Below, in pieces: positions 17,755-26,668 of a stretch of 64,000 nucleotides of DNA. The first letter of the stretch is position 1. Each line of letters starts with the position of its first letter. The stretch covers positions 41,495-105,494 of the forward strand of contig NZ_AFPJ01000012.1 of NCBI RefSeq assembly GCF_000220505.1, written 5' to 3'. The stretch comes from Microbulbifer agarilyticus S89 (GTDB taxonomy: Bacteria > Pseudomonadota > Gammaproteobacteria > Pseudomonadales > Cellvibrionaceae). The notes below the pieces were generated by a model. The model was not told where the DNA came from, ran no database searches, and saw only the letters and a list, made by a program, of their open reading frames with translations. A program made the position numbers and the translations under genes.

Positions 17755-19182
17755 ATGCAATACCACAACAAGCTCTACATCGATGGCAACTGGGTGGAAT
17801 CCACTTCCGACACCTGGCTGGAAGTGATCAATCCCGCAACCGAATCTGTTATTACCCGTGTGCCCGCCGGCAGTGCCGACGACGTGGATCGCGCGGTGCA
17901 GGCCGCGTCCCGAGCATTTGATGCCTGGGCCAATACCCCGGCCACGGAGCGCCGCGCACTGTTGCTGCGTGCGGCCGACCTGATGCACGCGCGGCAGCAG
18001 GAGTTGATTGCAGCGGTATCCGACAGCATGGGCTGCCCCCAGCATATTGCCGGCTGGTTGCAGGTGGAGGGGCCCATCGAGGCCATGCGCCTGTTCGCCG
18101 ATCAGGCCGGAATTACCGAAGAGACCGAAGAGCTTGGCCACTCGCTGATATGGCGTGAAGCCGTTGGCGTGTGCGGGTTTATCAATCCGTGGAATTACCC
18201 TTTGCACCAGTTTGTTGGCAAGGTGGGCGCAGCGCTCGCCGCTGGCTGCACCATGGTGGTCAAACCCTCCGAACAGACACCGCTACAGGATTACCTGATG
18301 GCGGAAATTTTCCACGAAGCTGGCCTGCCGGCGGGCGTATTCAACCTGGTGCCGGGACACGGCACTGAAGTAGGCCGCGCGCTATGTGAGCACCCGCTGG
18401 TGGACATGATGTCGTTTACCGGCTCCACCCGCGCCGGTATCGAGATCGCCAAGGCCTGTGCACCGACGGTCAAGCGTGTCACCCAGGAGTTGGGTGGCAA
18501 ATCCCCGTACATCATTACCGAGGATTGTGAACTAACCGCGGCGGTGCGTTACGGCGTCGACGACGTGATGATCAACAGCGGTCAGACCTGCACCGCACTT
18601 ACGCGCATGCTGGTGCCGCGGAGTCGTATCGACGAGGCGCTGGACATTGTGCGCACGCGCGTCGCCGAGATCGAAGTGGGCATGGGTGAGTCTGCGTTTA
18701 TGGGCCCGGTTTCTTCCCAGCGTCAGTGGCAGCAGGTTCAGGACTATATCCAGATTGGTATGGACGAGGGTGCAACACTGGTGTGCGGTGGCCTCGGCAA
18801 ACCGCAAGGGTTGGAGCAAGGCTATTTTGCACGGCCAACCGTGTTTGCCGATGTCACCAATGACATGCGCATCGCGCGCGAAGAAATCTTCGGCCCGGTG
18901 CTGTGCGTTATTGCCTACGACAACCTGGAGCAGGCGTTGACGATCGCCAACGATACACCCTACGGCTTGTCTTCCGGCGTATTCGCGAAAGACAACACCA
19001 CTGCGCTGACCATTGCGCGACGCATCCGCGCCGGGTTGTGCTTTGTTAATGGCGGTGAGTTCAATTACCAGGCGCCGTTTGGTGGCTTCAAACAAAGCGG
19101 TAACGGCCGCGAGTTTTCCCACCATGGCGTGGAAGAGTTTACCGAAATCAAATCCGCACAACTGGGAGCGCCTGTGAACTGA
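17755..19182 (+). CDS. NAD(P)-dependent aldehyde dehydrogenase
   Basis: Oxidises an aldehyde to the acid. The 475-residue protein is a normal ALDH-superfamily length. It shows FINPWNYPLHQ, KPSEQTP, the Rossmann motif FTGSTRAGIEIAKA, the general-base Glu in QELGGKSPYII and the nucleophilic Cys in NSGQTCTALTRM, then EEIFGPVLCVI and PFGGFKQSGNGRE near the C-terminus. The substrate cannot be read from sequence. Next to a deiminase and a carbamoylase, an amino- or guanidino-aldehyde is a reasonable guess. A strong palindrome at 17677-17700 precedes it. Confidence 0.92.
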   Translation: MQYHNKLYIDGNWVESTSDTWLEVINPATESVITRVPAGSADDVDRAVQAASRAFDAWANTPATERRALLLRAADLMHARQQELIAAVSDSMGCPQHIAGWLQVEGPIEAMRLFADQAGITEETEELGHSLIWREAVGVCGFINPWNYPLHQFVGKVGAALAAGCTMVVKPSEQTPLQDYLMAEIFHEAGLPAGVFNLVPGHGTEVGRALCEHPLVDMMSFTGSTRAGIEIAKACAPTVKRVTQELGGKSPYIITEDCELTAAVRYGVDDVMINSGQTCTALTRMLVPRSRIDEALDIVRTRVAEIEVGMGESAFMGPVSSQRQWQQVQDYIQIGMDEGATLVCGGLGKPQGLEQGYFARPTVFADVTNDMRIAREEIFGPVLCVIAYDNLEQALTIANDTPYGLSSGVFAKDNTTALTIARRIRAGLCFVNGGEFNYQAPFGGFKQSGNGREFSHHGVEEFTEIKSAQLGAPVN

Positions 19183-19260
19183 GTTTTGCACGTGCAGCCG
19201 GCACAAAAGCCGGAAAAAATTCAGCGCAATAACGCGCACGCGACGGCAGGCCATTGTGAT

Positions 19261-20109
19261 TTAGGCGAGTTGCCTTTCCAGGCTGAGCAATGGGTCTGGC
19301 TCGCCACTGCTATGCTGGCGCAACGCGCTGATAAAAAGATAAAACAGCTCTGACTGCGAGGTGACATCGAGCTTGGCATAGATGTTTTTGCGGTGAGTTT
19401 TTACCGTATCGACGCTGGCATCCAGTCTTTCCGCCATCGACTTGATGGAATGCCCGCGCATGGTCAGGTGCAGCACTTCGCATTCGCGATTGGTCAGGCG
19501 CGAACTGCCGAAATTTTCCAGTGCGCTATCCAAACGCTTGCCGAAACTTTCCTGACCTGATTCGGCAGTCTCATAGCTGGCCATCCACTTCCTGAGTATG
19601 TTTTCCACCACCGGCGTTAACGAGTGCAATACTGCCGTTTCCTGATCATTGAAGCGCCCGCTGCCCAGATCGCGCGCGCGGCCAATCGACAGGCTGGCGA
19701 TCCTGCCGTTACGGCCCAGTACTAAATAACAGGCCTCATCGCCCAAGTTAGCCTCGCGGTAGTACTTACGAAAATATTCTGTGTGCGAGAAGGCATCGGG
19801 CGCGACCTCGCGCAGGAAGAACAACCCCTGTTTCTCATCGTCCATCACCGCGCGGTAAAACGGGTCGAACAGGTAGGCGCCTTCAATGTACCGGTCGACC
19901 TGAGTGCTGGGCTGTTCATTGGCCAGCAAGCGGTGGTGGACAATTTCTGGTGCGTTGCCCGAGTGGTACAAAATTGCCATGCTGCTGTTGCCATGCACCA
20001 GCTGTTCGACACCGCGCAGCAATGCATACACCCGCTGTGAATCCGAGTCGCAATCCAGCAGAGTGCTGACGCACTGGTGCCAGTGGAATAAATTCGGCGC
20101 GACGCTCAT
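19261..20109 (-). CDS. LuxR-family (GerE-type HTH) transcriptional regulator
   Basis: A 282-residue regulator. The C-terminal GerE helix-turn-helix (about residues 205-265) reads LTNRECEVLHLTMRGHSIKS, then AERLDASVDTVKTHRKNIY. The roughly 190-residue N-terminal part has no obvious acyl-homoserine-lactone signature or receiver domain, so it is probably a different ligand-sensing domain. The gene is convergent with the aldehyde dehydrogenase gene. It is a candidate binder of the palindrome at 17677-17700, since GerE-type proteins commonly use such dyads. Confidence 0.88.
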   Translation of the reverse strand: MSVAPNLFHWHQCVSTLLDCDSDSQRVYALLRGVEQLVHGNSSMAILYHSGNAPEIVHHRLLANEQPSTQVDRYIEGAYLFDPFYRAVMDDEKQGLFFLREVAPDAFSHTEYFRKYYREANLGDEACYLVLGRNGRIASLSIGRARDLGSGRFNDQETAVLHSLTPVVENILRKWMASYETAESGQESFGKRLDSALENFGSSRLTNRECEVLHLTMRGHSIKSMAERLDASVDTVKTHRKNIYAKLDVTSQSELFYLFISALRQHSSGEPDPLLSLERQLA

Positions 20110-20139
20110 GCCGAATACCTGCCGGATCGCAGTGTCGGC

Positions 20140-20709
20140 TTAGTCTTTGCCCAGGTATTCATCTTTCAACTTCACGTAGTTGCCCGCAGTGTAGGCAAAG
20201 AAGCTTTTTTCCTTGTCAGACAGCGGACGTGCCTGCCTGGCCGGGGAGCCTACATACAGGTAACCACTTTCCAGGCGTTTTCCCGGCGGCACCAGCGCAC
20301 CGGCCGCCAGTACCACTTCGTCTTCAATCACCGCGCCATCGAGAACGATGGCACCAATGCCAATCAACACGCGGCTACCGACGGTGCAGCCATGCAGGCA
20401 CGCCTTGTGGCCGATGGTGACATCGTCACCAATGGTCAGTGGCCAACCGCCCTCGTTGAAGTCACTGGCGTGGGTGATGTGCAGCACAGAGCCGTCCTGC
20501 ACACTGGTGCGGGCGCCTATGCGCACGCGGTGCATGTCGCCGCGCACCACTGCCATGGGCCATACGGAACTGTCGTTGCCCAGCTCCACGTCACCAATCA
20601 CACAGCTCTGCGGGTCGATAAATACGCGCTCGCCAAGATTTGGCGTATGGCCGCGGTGTTCGCGCAGGTGTTCTGGTTTAGAAGTATGGGGTAAATCCGG
20701 CTTGGGCAA
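20140..20709 (-). CDS. Gamma-carbonic anhydrase family protein (YrdA type)
   Basis: A 189-residue left-handed beta-helix hexapeptide-repeat protein. Repeats run from VFIDPQSCVIGDVELGNDSS through IGDDVTIGHKACLHGCTVGS to IEDEVVLAAGALVPPGKRLE, with the metal-site residues of the family (RGDMHRVRIG, VLHITH, IGHKACLHGC). No ATG fits. A TTG at 20707-20709 has GGAGG 6 bases upstream and gives LPKPDLPHTSKPEHL before the domain. The much longer open frame that extends upstream on this strand is not real coding. It is divergent from prlC, the pairing seen in Pseudomonas. Confidence 0.9.
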   Translation of the reverse strand: MPKPDLPHTSKPEHLREHRGHTPNLGERVFIDPQSCVIGDVELGNDSSVWPMAVVRGDMHRVRIGARTSVQDGSVLHITHASDFNEGGWPLTIGDDVTIGHKACLHGCTVGSRVLIGIGAIVLDGAVIEDEVVLAAGALVPPGKRLESGYLYVGSPARQARPLSDKEKSFFAYTAGNYVKLKDEYLGKD

Positions 20710-20811
20710 GGCTGACCTCCGCTTGGGCAATCCACTAGAATAGGGGGCATATGTTAACCCGTCCCCGCGTTCATCGCCCCTGTGATGGCCGCCCATCGAC
20801 AAGGAATTCCG

Positions 20812-22860
20812 ATGCCAGATTCTTCCCTCGACAACCCGTTGCTGGGTGCACCGGTACTGCCGCCGTTCGACACGGTGAAACCCTTGCATGCGGAGCCTGC
20901 CGTCAGCACGCTGATCGTCAACTGTCGCGAACAGCTGCGATCCTGCCTGAAAAGTGCCGGAGATAGCCCCACCTGGGACGACACCATGGCGCCGTTGGAG
21001 GAGGCTCAGGACCACTTGAGCAAGGCCTTTTCGCCGGTATCGCACCTGAACAGTGTGTTGAGTGGCGACTGGCGCCAGCCTTACGAAGAGTGCCTGGCCA
21101 AGGTGACCGAGTACTGGACCGAACTGGGACAGAACCCGGAACTGTATGCCGCCTACCGCGCCCTGGCCAAAGCGGAAGACTTTGCCAGCTGGCCGCAGGC
21201 CCGGCAGCAGGCAGTGCGCCACGGTTTGCGCGATATGCATCTGGGCGGGGTGAGTCTCGAGGGTGAAAAGCGCACGCGCTACGCCGCGATCAGCAAGCGC
21301 CTCGCGGAACTGAAAAGCACCTTCGCCAACAACGTACTGGACGCCACCAATGCGTGGACGCTGAATATCACCGATGAATCCGAACTGGCGGGTATCCCGG
21401 ATTCTGCGCTGGCCCAGGCCAGGACGTTGGCGGAGGCGAAGAACCTGTCGGGCTGGTTGCTCACCCTGGACGGCCCCTGTTTCCTGGCGGTGATGACCCA
21501 CGCGGAAAATCGCGATCTGCGCCATCGCGTGCACTTCGCGTTTATCACGCGAGCGTCCGATGTCGGTCCCAATGCGGGTGAATTTGACAACGCAAATGTA
21601 ATGGCAGAAATTCTCGCGTTGCGCGCCGAACAGGCGCATCTGCTGGGCATGCAAAATTACGCAGAACGCTCCCTGGCCAGTAAGATGGCCGGCTCCACCG
21701 CAGAGGTGGAAGCCTTCCTGCGCGACCTGGCCAAGCGTGCCAAGCCGGCGGCGGTGAAAGAATTTGCCGAGCTGCAGACGTTTGCAACTGGCGAACTGGG
21801 ACTTGATACGCTGCACCCCTGGGATGTGGCCTGGGCCGCGGAGAAACTCAAGCAATCCCGCTACGCCGTCAGTCAGGAAGAGTTGCGCCCTTATTTCCCC
21901 TACCCAAAAGTACTCGCTGGTATGTTTGCGGTGGTGGAAAAACTCTTTGGTGTGGTCGCGCAACGCGATGACACCATTCCCACCTATCATCCCGACGTCC
22001 ATTTCTATTGGTTAAAGCGCGGTGATGAACCCATCGCCGGGTTTTATCTGGATCCCTATGCGCGTGAGAAAAAACGCGGTGGGGCCTGGATGGACGACGC
22101 CCGCGTGCGCCGCCAGACCATGGCCGGCCTGCAGTTGCCGGTGGCCTATCTGGTCTGCAACTTTTCCTCGCCGTCGCAGGATGCCCCCGCGCTGCTGACG
22201 CACTACGAAGTCACCACCCTGTTCCATGAGTTCGGCCACGGCTTGCACCATATGTTGACGCGGGTTGATGTGGCCGCGGTTTCCGGGATCAACGGTGTGG
22301 CCTGGGATGCGGTGGAGTTGCCCAGCCAGTTTCTTGAAAACTGGTGCTGGGAACCGCAGGCACTGGCGATGATTTCCGGTCACTACGACACCGGTGAGCC
22401 GCTGCCGCAGGTGTTACTGGATAAGATGCTGGCGGCGAAGAACTTCCAGTCGGCGATGTTTACCGTGCGCCAGCTGGAATTTGCGCTGTTCGATTTTCTG
22501 CTGCATTCACGTCCGGAGGGTGCCAATGCGGAGGAGATCCAACGTTTGATCAATGAGGTGCGTGCGCAGGTATCGGTAGTACCGGTTTCTCCGGAAAACC
22601 GCTTCCAGAACAGCTTCAGCCATATCTTTGCCGGAGGCTATGCGGCGGGTTATTACAGTTACAAGTGGGCGGAAGTGCTCAGTGCCGATGCCTTCTCGCT
22701 GTTTGAAGAAAACGGCATTTTTGATCCACAGACCGGCGAAAAATTTCTGACCACGGTGCTGGAGCAGGGAGGCAGTCGCGATGCGCAGGAGATTTTTGTG
22801 GCGTTTCGTGGCCGAGCACCGAAAATAGACGCACTATTGCGTCACTCGGGTATAGAATAG
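20812..22860 (+). CDS. prlC: Oligopeptidase A (M3 zinc metallopeptidase)
   Basis: Cytoplasmic zinc oligopeptidase that degrades cleaved signal peptides and other short peptides. The 682-residue protein is the family length. The zinc site TTLFHEFGHGLHHML (HExxH) lies near residue 470, followed by ELPSQFLENWCWEP with the third ligand and FAGGYAAGYYSYKWAEVLSA, the substrate-binding Tyr region. The ATG at 20812 with AAGGA upstream was chosen over one 30 bases earlier. The yheV gene follows 23 bases later, as in Pseudomonas. Confidence 0.96.
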   Translation: MPDSSLDNPLLGAPVLPPFDTVKPLHAEPAVSTLIVNCREQLRSCLKSAGDSPTWDDTMAPLEEAQDHLSKAFSPVSHLNSVLSGDWRQPYEECLAKVTEYWTELGQNPELYAAYRALAKAEDFASWPQARQQAVRHGLRDMHLGGVSLEGEKRTRYAAISKRLAELKSTFANNVLDATNAWTLNITDESELAGIPDSALAQARTLAEAKNLSGWLLTLDGPCFLAVMTHAENRDLRHRVHFAFITRASDVGPNAGEFDNANVMAEILALRAEQAHLLGMQNYAERSLASKMAGSTAEVEAFLRDLAKRAKPAAVKEFAELQTFATGELGLDTLHPWDVAWAAEKLKQSRYAVSQEELRPYFPYPKVLAGMFAVVEKLFGVVAQRDDTIPTYHPDVHFYWLKRGDEPIAGFYLDPYAREKKRGGAWMDDARVRRQTMAGLQLPVAYLVCNFSSPSQDAPALLTHYEVTTLFHEFGHGLHHMLTRVDVAAVSGINGVAWDAVELPSQFLENWCWEPQALAMISGHYDTGEPLPQVLLDKMLAAKNFQSAMFTVRQLEFALFDFLLHSRPEGANAEEIQRLINEVRAQVSVVPVSPENRFQNSFSHIFAGGYAAGYYSYKWAEVLSADAFSLFEENGIFDPQTGEKFLTTVLEQGGSRDAQEIFVAFRGRAPKIDALLRHSGIE

Positions 22861-22883
22861 CCCACTATAGATAGAGGTATCCC

Positions 22884-23144
22884 GTGAGCGACGAAACCAA
22901 CAAGCCCACCAAACGCCGGTTTATTGCCGGCGCAGTTTGTCCGCGCTGTAGTGAAATGGACAAGATCGTCAATTACAAATTGGGCGAAAAGAATTATCGT
23001 GAATGTGTGGCCTGCGGTTTCAAAGATGAAATTCGACTGCAAGCCTCGGTTCGGGAATTGGACACCCGGGTCAATCAAACCGAAGACAGGGAAGTGGAAG
23101 AAACGACGGTGAAGATTTTGTTGCCGCCGTCTGAAAAAAAATAA
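22884..23144 (+). CDS. yheV: YheV-family putative metal-binding protein
   Basis: An 86-residue protein with two CxxC knuckles, CPRC (about residues 19-22) and CVAC (about 41-44), arranged as a small zinc ribbon: AVCPRCSEMDKIV and YRECVACGFKDEIRL. The GTG start at 22884 has AGAGGTA upstream. It directly follows prlC as in many gammaproteobacteria. The function of the family is unknown. Confidence 0.9.
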   Translation: MSDETNKPTKRRFIAGAVCPRCSEMDKIVNYKLGEKNYRECVACGFKDEIRLQASVRELDTRVNQTEDREVEETTVKILLPPSEKK

Positions 23145-23162
23145 CCAAAAAACGATTTCCAC

Positions 23163-23969
23163 TTGAAAAAGCTCCTCTTCCTGGCCGTCGTAGCGATCGG
23201 TCTCGTTATCGCTGGCCTTTACTGGCTCGACCATCAGCGCCAAGTGCGCGAACAGCAGCAGGAAATGACTGCGCACCTGATTACCCGTTGTGTGAATCAG
23301 GGGCTGTTGTCGCTGTTTGTACTGCAAAATAATGACTGGGCGCAGCAGCCCAAGCTGCTGGATGTCGAGACCCGCCGGTTAAAACAACAGACTCGCGCCC
23401 TGCCCGATGCCATCCTGGTTGGTAAACCCTTCGCCGACTGGCAAGCTGCGCTTAACGTATGTGATCGCCTGACGGAAAACAGCAATCGACAGCATAAAAC
23501 GATTTTCCGTCCACTTGCGGATATGGCGAAGAAAGATATCTGGGCGCTCAGTACCGCCAAGAGTGAACCCTTCCAAGAGCGGCGTAAAAAAGCCATTTAT
23601 CGCAGTAAAACCGCCGCCCAGGCGGCAGACCAGTACATGCAGGAACTGGAGGTGGACGTAAAGCACTGGCTCGACGTCAGTCGTATATCACCCGAGGCGC
23701 GCGCGCTTGCCGACCAGCAGTTACAAGAGTTTATTTTCCAGAAGTATCGCAAAGGACGTTTTAGCAAGCGCCGTGTTTTACAGTATCTGGAGCGCCAGGA
23801 AGCCTTCTATCAACTACTCACCGAGAACGCCAAAGGCTTTAGCCTGCGCGGTGGCAGTCTGTTTTTTTACAATAAAACGTTGCATCGCAAGGTGGACGAC
23901 CTGAATCGCTCCTTGATGCATGGTGAGGTCGATTTTTTTGCCAGCTGGCGGCAAATCGTAACGCAGTGA
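23163..23969 (+). CDS. Membrane-anchored protein of unknown function
   Basis: A 268-residue protein with one N-terminal transmembrane helix (KKLLFLAVVAIGLVIAGLYWL) and a long, charged, mostly helical remainder rich in Gln, Arg and Lys, likely periplasmic. No domain is recognised. It begins with a TTG only 18 bases after the yheV stop and is probably co-transcribed with prlC-yheV. Start assignment is moderate, because no ATG gives a complete anchor. Confidence 0.72.
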   Translation: MKKLLFLAVVAIGLVIAGLYWLDHQRQVREQQQEMTAHLITRCVNQGLLSLFVLQNNDWAQQPKLLDVETRRLKQQTRALPDAILVGKPFADWQAALNVCDRLTENSNRQHKTIFRPLADMAKKDIWALSTAKSEPFQERRKKAIYRSKTAAQAADQYMQELEVDVKHWLDVSRISPEARALADQQLQEFIFQKYRKGRFSKRRVLQYLERQEAFYQLLTENAKGFSLRGGSLFFYNKTLHRKVDDLNRSLMHGEVDFFASWRQIVTQ

Positions 23970-24078
23970 CGGGAGCGATAACGGTGGGCAGTATCTTAAC
24001 TTATCGCTGCGAGAGCATGTTGCCCATCGATAAAGTGCCCGCGAAAGCGATAGCGGGCCAATGCGCGGGTGCGGATAG

Positions 24079-24738
24079 TTAGTGGGATAAGTCCACTGGG
24101 CGATCGATTGATGGGCCGCGTAATTCAATTTGCATGTGCTTGGCAAAATCTGGCCACTGGCCGGGCACATCGTCGAAGCGCTGTTTATACAAAATCATCG
24201 ATATCAGGTGTTCTGGGTCCAGTTCCGCGGGCTCGAAGCGCTGCAGTAAAATATCGGCTAGCCCGTCAAGCTGACATGCCAGGCTCTCTCCCAGCAATTC
24301 CCGCACCACCAGGTTGGCTACCATCGGATCCATGGGCAATAGCGGGGTACCGCATACCGGCTGCAACACATCATTGATCTCTTCCATGATGCGATGTGCG
24401 AGATAGGCTTCGTCGAGAATCGATCCAAGCCCATGCTGTTCCGGCTGGCGTTCGGGGATTTCGCTAAAGCTGTGTGTGATCAGCTCCTGCACCGGATGAA
24501 AATCCATACCGCCGGCGTCGCACAGCGCCTGCAGGCGCTGCAGCCAAACTGGAATAACCTGGATATAGCGAATCACGAAGCAGGTGAGATGCAGCGGCGC
24601 ATCCCGCGCGGGCAGGTGGATGCTGCGATGCAGGTTGGGCAGGGCTTTATGCAGTGAATGGCGGAAGCGACTGCGGGCCTGCTCGGCGGCTACAGCTCGC
24701 TCAATGCACTGCTGGATCAGTTCATAGTGGTCAGACAT
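24079..24738 (-). CDS. Conserved-looking soluble protein of unknown function
   Basis: A 219-residue protein with no signal peptide and no membrane helix. It is mostly alpha-helical by composition, with motifs such as AYLAHRIMEEINDVLQPVCG and DPMVANLVVRELLGESL. The Met start (MSDHYELIQQCIERAV) and the absence of a plausible competing frame support it as a real gene. It is convergent with the preceding membrane-anchored gene and lies 154 bases downstream of the MATE gene on the same strand. No function can be assigned. Confidence 0.7.
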   Translation of the reverse strand: MSDHYELIQQCIERAVAAEQARSRFRHSLHKALPNLHRSIHLPARDAPLHLTCFVIRYIQVIPVWLQRLQALCDAGGMDFHPVQELITHSFSEIPERQPEQHGLGSILDEAYLAHRIMEEINDVLQPVCGTPLLPMDPMVANLVVRELLGESLACQLDGLADILLQRFEPAELDPEHLISMILYKQRFDDVPGQWPDFAKHMQIELRGPSIDRPVDLSH

Positions 24739-24892
24739 ACGTCGAAACGAAAACGGCGAAACCGCTTCCCCGTCTCATTGCCCACTTATTTCTCCCGGAC
24801 CGCAAGGCCTGGACTGCTCCACAAACAGAGCAAACAAAATATGTGTGCAAGACTGCCTAACGAAGGATGAGGATCCCGTTTCGTAGCTCCAA

Positions 24893-26251
24893 TTACAGCC
24901 AATAATTCTTTTTAGTGTAGTGGTAAAAGTAGACCAATAATCCGATCGAGCGTGCGATAAACCACAAAAATAAGCTGAACCAGATGCCAGTGTTGTCCAG
25001 GTGGCGCGTTAGCCACCAGCATGGCAAGAACACCATCACAGTGGCGATGAACATGGTGTCACGCATCTGTCGGCTCTTGCCTGCACCGATGAAAACCCCG
25101 TCCAGTTGATAGCTCCACACAGCGACCATGGGCAGTGCACATAGCCAGGGGTAGTACGCGGTTGCCGCCGACAATACCGCGGGGATGTCGGTAAACAGCG
25201 GCAGGATCCAATACCGTCCGGAAACCAGTATCGCGGTGATCCCGATGGCAGTAGCCAGCGCCAGGGTACCTGCGGCGCGATTGGTACGGCGGAACTGGGC
25301 CATCGATTGTCTCGCGACAGACTGGCCCACCAATGACTCGGTTGCGTGGGCAAATCCGTCCAGCGCATAGGATGTCATCATCAGCAGCTGGAGCAGGATC
25401 GCATTTGCCGCGAGCACAGTATCTCCCTGCGCCGCGCCCTGCGCGGTGAAAAAGGTGAGGGTAAACAGCAGCAGGCAGGTGCGGATGAACAGGTCACTGT
25501 TGATACGCAACAGTTCGAGCCACGGGGCAATGTTTTGCCATGGCCAGAAGGCCGTATTGCGTAAAACTACGGCCATTTCCTGCGGCGCATCACCATGGCG
25601 CAGGCGCAGCAGCCACCATCCCATGCCGAAGCTGCACAGGTCTGCGCACACCGATGCCCAGGCCGCGCCGCGGGCGCCCATGCCTAGGCCGAGAATCAAC
25701 ACCAGGTCCAGCACAATATTCAGTAAGTTGGCGGTCACCAGGATCGCCAGCGGTGCGCGACTATCCTGGCGGCCAATAAAAAACCCCAGCAGTGCGAAAT
25801 TGGCGAGGGCAATGGGCGCACTGAGCAAACGGATTTGCAGGTAGTCCCGCGCATGCGGGGTCGCGTCGACACTGGCGTTCATCCACTGGGTAACAAACGG
25901 CAGTAGTGGCGAGGCCAGTAGCAACAGCAGGGTGCCGAGTAAAAAGGCCAGGCCGAGCGCGCGCAGAAGCCAGACTGCACCGCTGTCGCTGGAGCGGGCC
26001 ACCAAACTGGTGGTACCCATGCGCAAAAAGCCGAATGCCCACAGCAGCATGGAAATCACACTGGCACCGATGGCGACTCCGGAAAGGTATTCCGGGCTGG
26101 GCAGGTGACCGAGCACGGCCGTGTCCACTGCACCCAGCAAAGGCACCGTAATGTTGCTCAGAATCATGGGCCAGGCCAGGTGCCAGACGCGCAGATATGG
26201 GGCTAAATGACGGCGCCTCGAGACGCTGGTCTGCGCCGATGAATTTTTCAT
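24893..26251 (-). CDS. MATE-family efflux transporter (DinF-like)
   Basis: A 452-residue inner-membrane cation-coupled exporter with about twelve hydrophobic segments in two homologous halves. The N-terminal half shows HLAWPMILSNITVPLLGAVD and TAVLGHLPSPEYLSGVAIGA, the typical MATE start. The C-terminal half includes SYALDGFAHATESLVGQSV, a DinF-type signature. The transported substrate cannot be inferred. It is divergent from the oxidase operon across a 417-base gap. Confidence 0.92.
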   Translation of the reverse strand: MKNSSAQTSVSRRRHLAPYLRVWHLAWPMILSNITVPLLGAVDTAVLGHLPSPEYLSGVAIGASVISMLLWAFGFLRMGTTSLVARSSDSGAVWLLRALGLAFLLGTLLLLLASPLLPFVTQWMNASVDATPHARDYLQIRLLSAPIALANFALLGFFIGRQDSRAPLAILVTANLLNIVLDLVLILGLGMGARGAAWASVCADLCSFGMGWWLLRLRHGDAPQEMAVVLRNTAFWPWQNIAPWLELLRINSDLFIRTCLLLFTLTFFTAQGAAQGDTVLAANAILLQLLMMTSYALDGFAHATESLVGQSVARQSMAQFRRTNRAAGTLALATAIGITAILVSGRYWILPLFTDIPAVLSAATAYYPWLCALPMVAVWSYQLDGVFIGAGKSRQMRDTMFIATVMVFLPCWWLTRHLDNTGIWFSLFLWFIARSIGLLVYFYHYTKKNYWL

Positions 26252-26668
26252 GTAAGTTGGCGTTTTAATTGACTTTGTTCTGGCGATGTGTTTCTGTTGA
26301 ACACGCTAGATGCGACAAAAAGACACAGGTTGTTGGTTGTACCTTCCGGGCGACGACATCTGAAGTAAAAATAACAAGTTGCACTGACGGCAGTATCGCG
26401 CAGTCGAGGTCATCGCCCGGTGTGCGAACAGTGTATGTAGTCTTGGTTTACTACAGCGTGTCCACATGCTTAATGTGTGGATGTGTTCCCGATCTCGTGG
26501 TCGGGGCAGACTCCAGTCTTCCGAACAGCCAGCCGCTGTTTACGGTTTCGCTTATATGTGGCTTTTCGCGCCGCGATCGCGCTCGGGTATTTTCCCGTGC
26601 GTCAGGGTCGCTGCCGGGCAGCCCCGTGAGTGATCCGCGAGAATAACAAACATGGAGATCTGCAGGCG
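26252..26668. other. Intergenic region upstream of the cytochrome oxidase operon
   Basis: 417 bases between the divergent MATE gene and coxB. Promoters for both are expected here, but no convincing -35/-10 pair was identified. No RNA gene, repeat or small gene with a credible ribosome-binding site was recognised; open frames here look like chance. Confidence 0.4.

Noticed and set aside
20710-22002. A very long minus-strand open frame extending upstream of the gamma carbonic anhydrase gene
   Set aside because: It runs antisense through prlC, has no family content, and a TTG with GGAGG at 20709 explains the real start.
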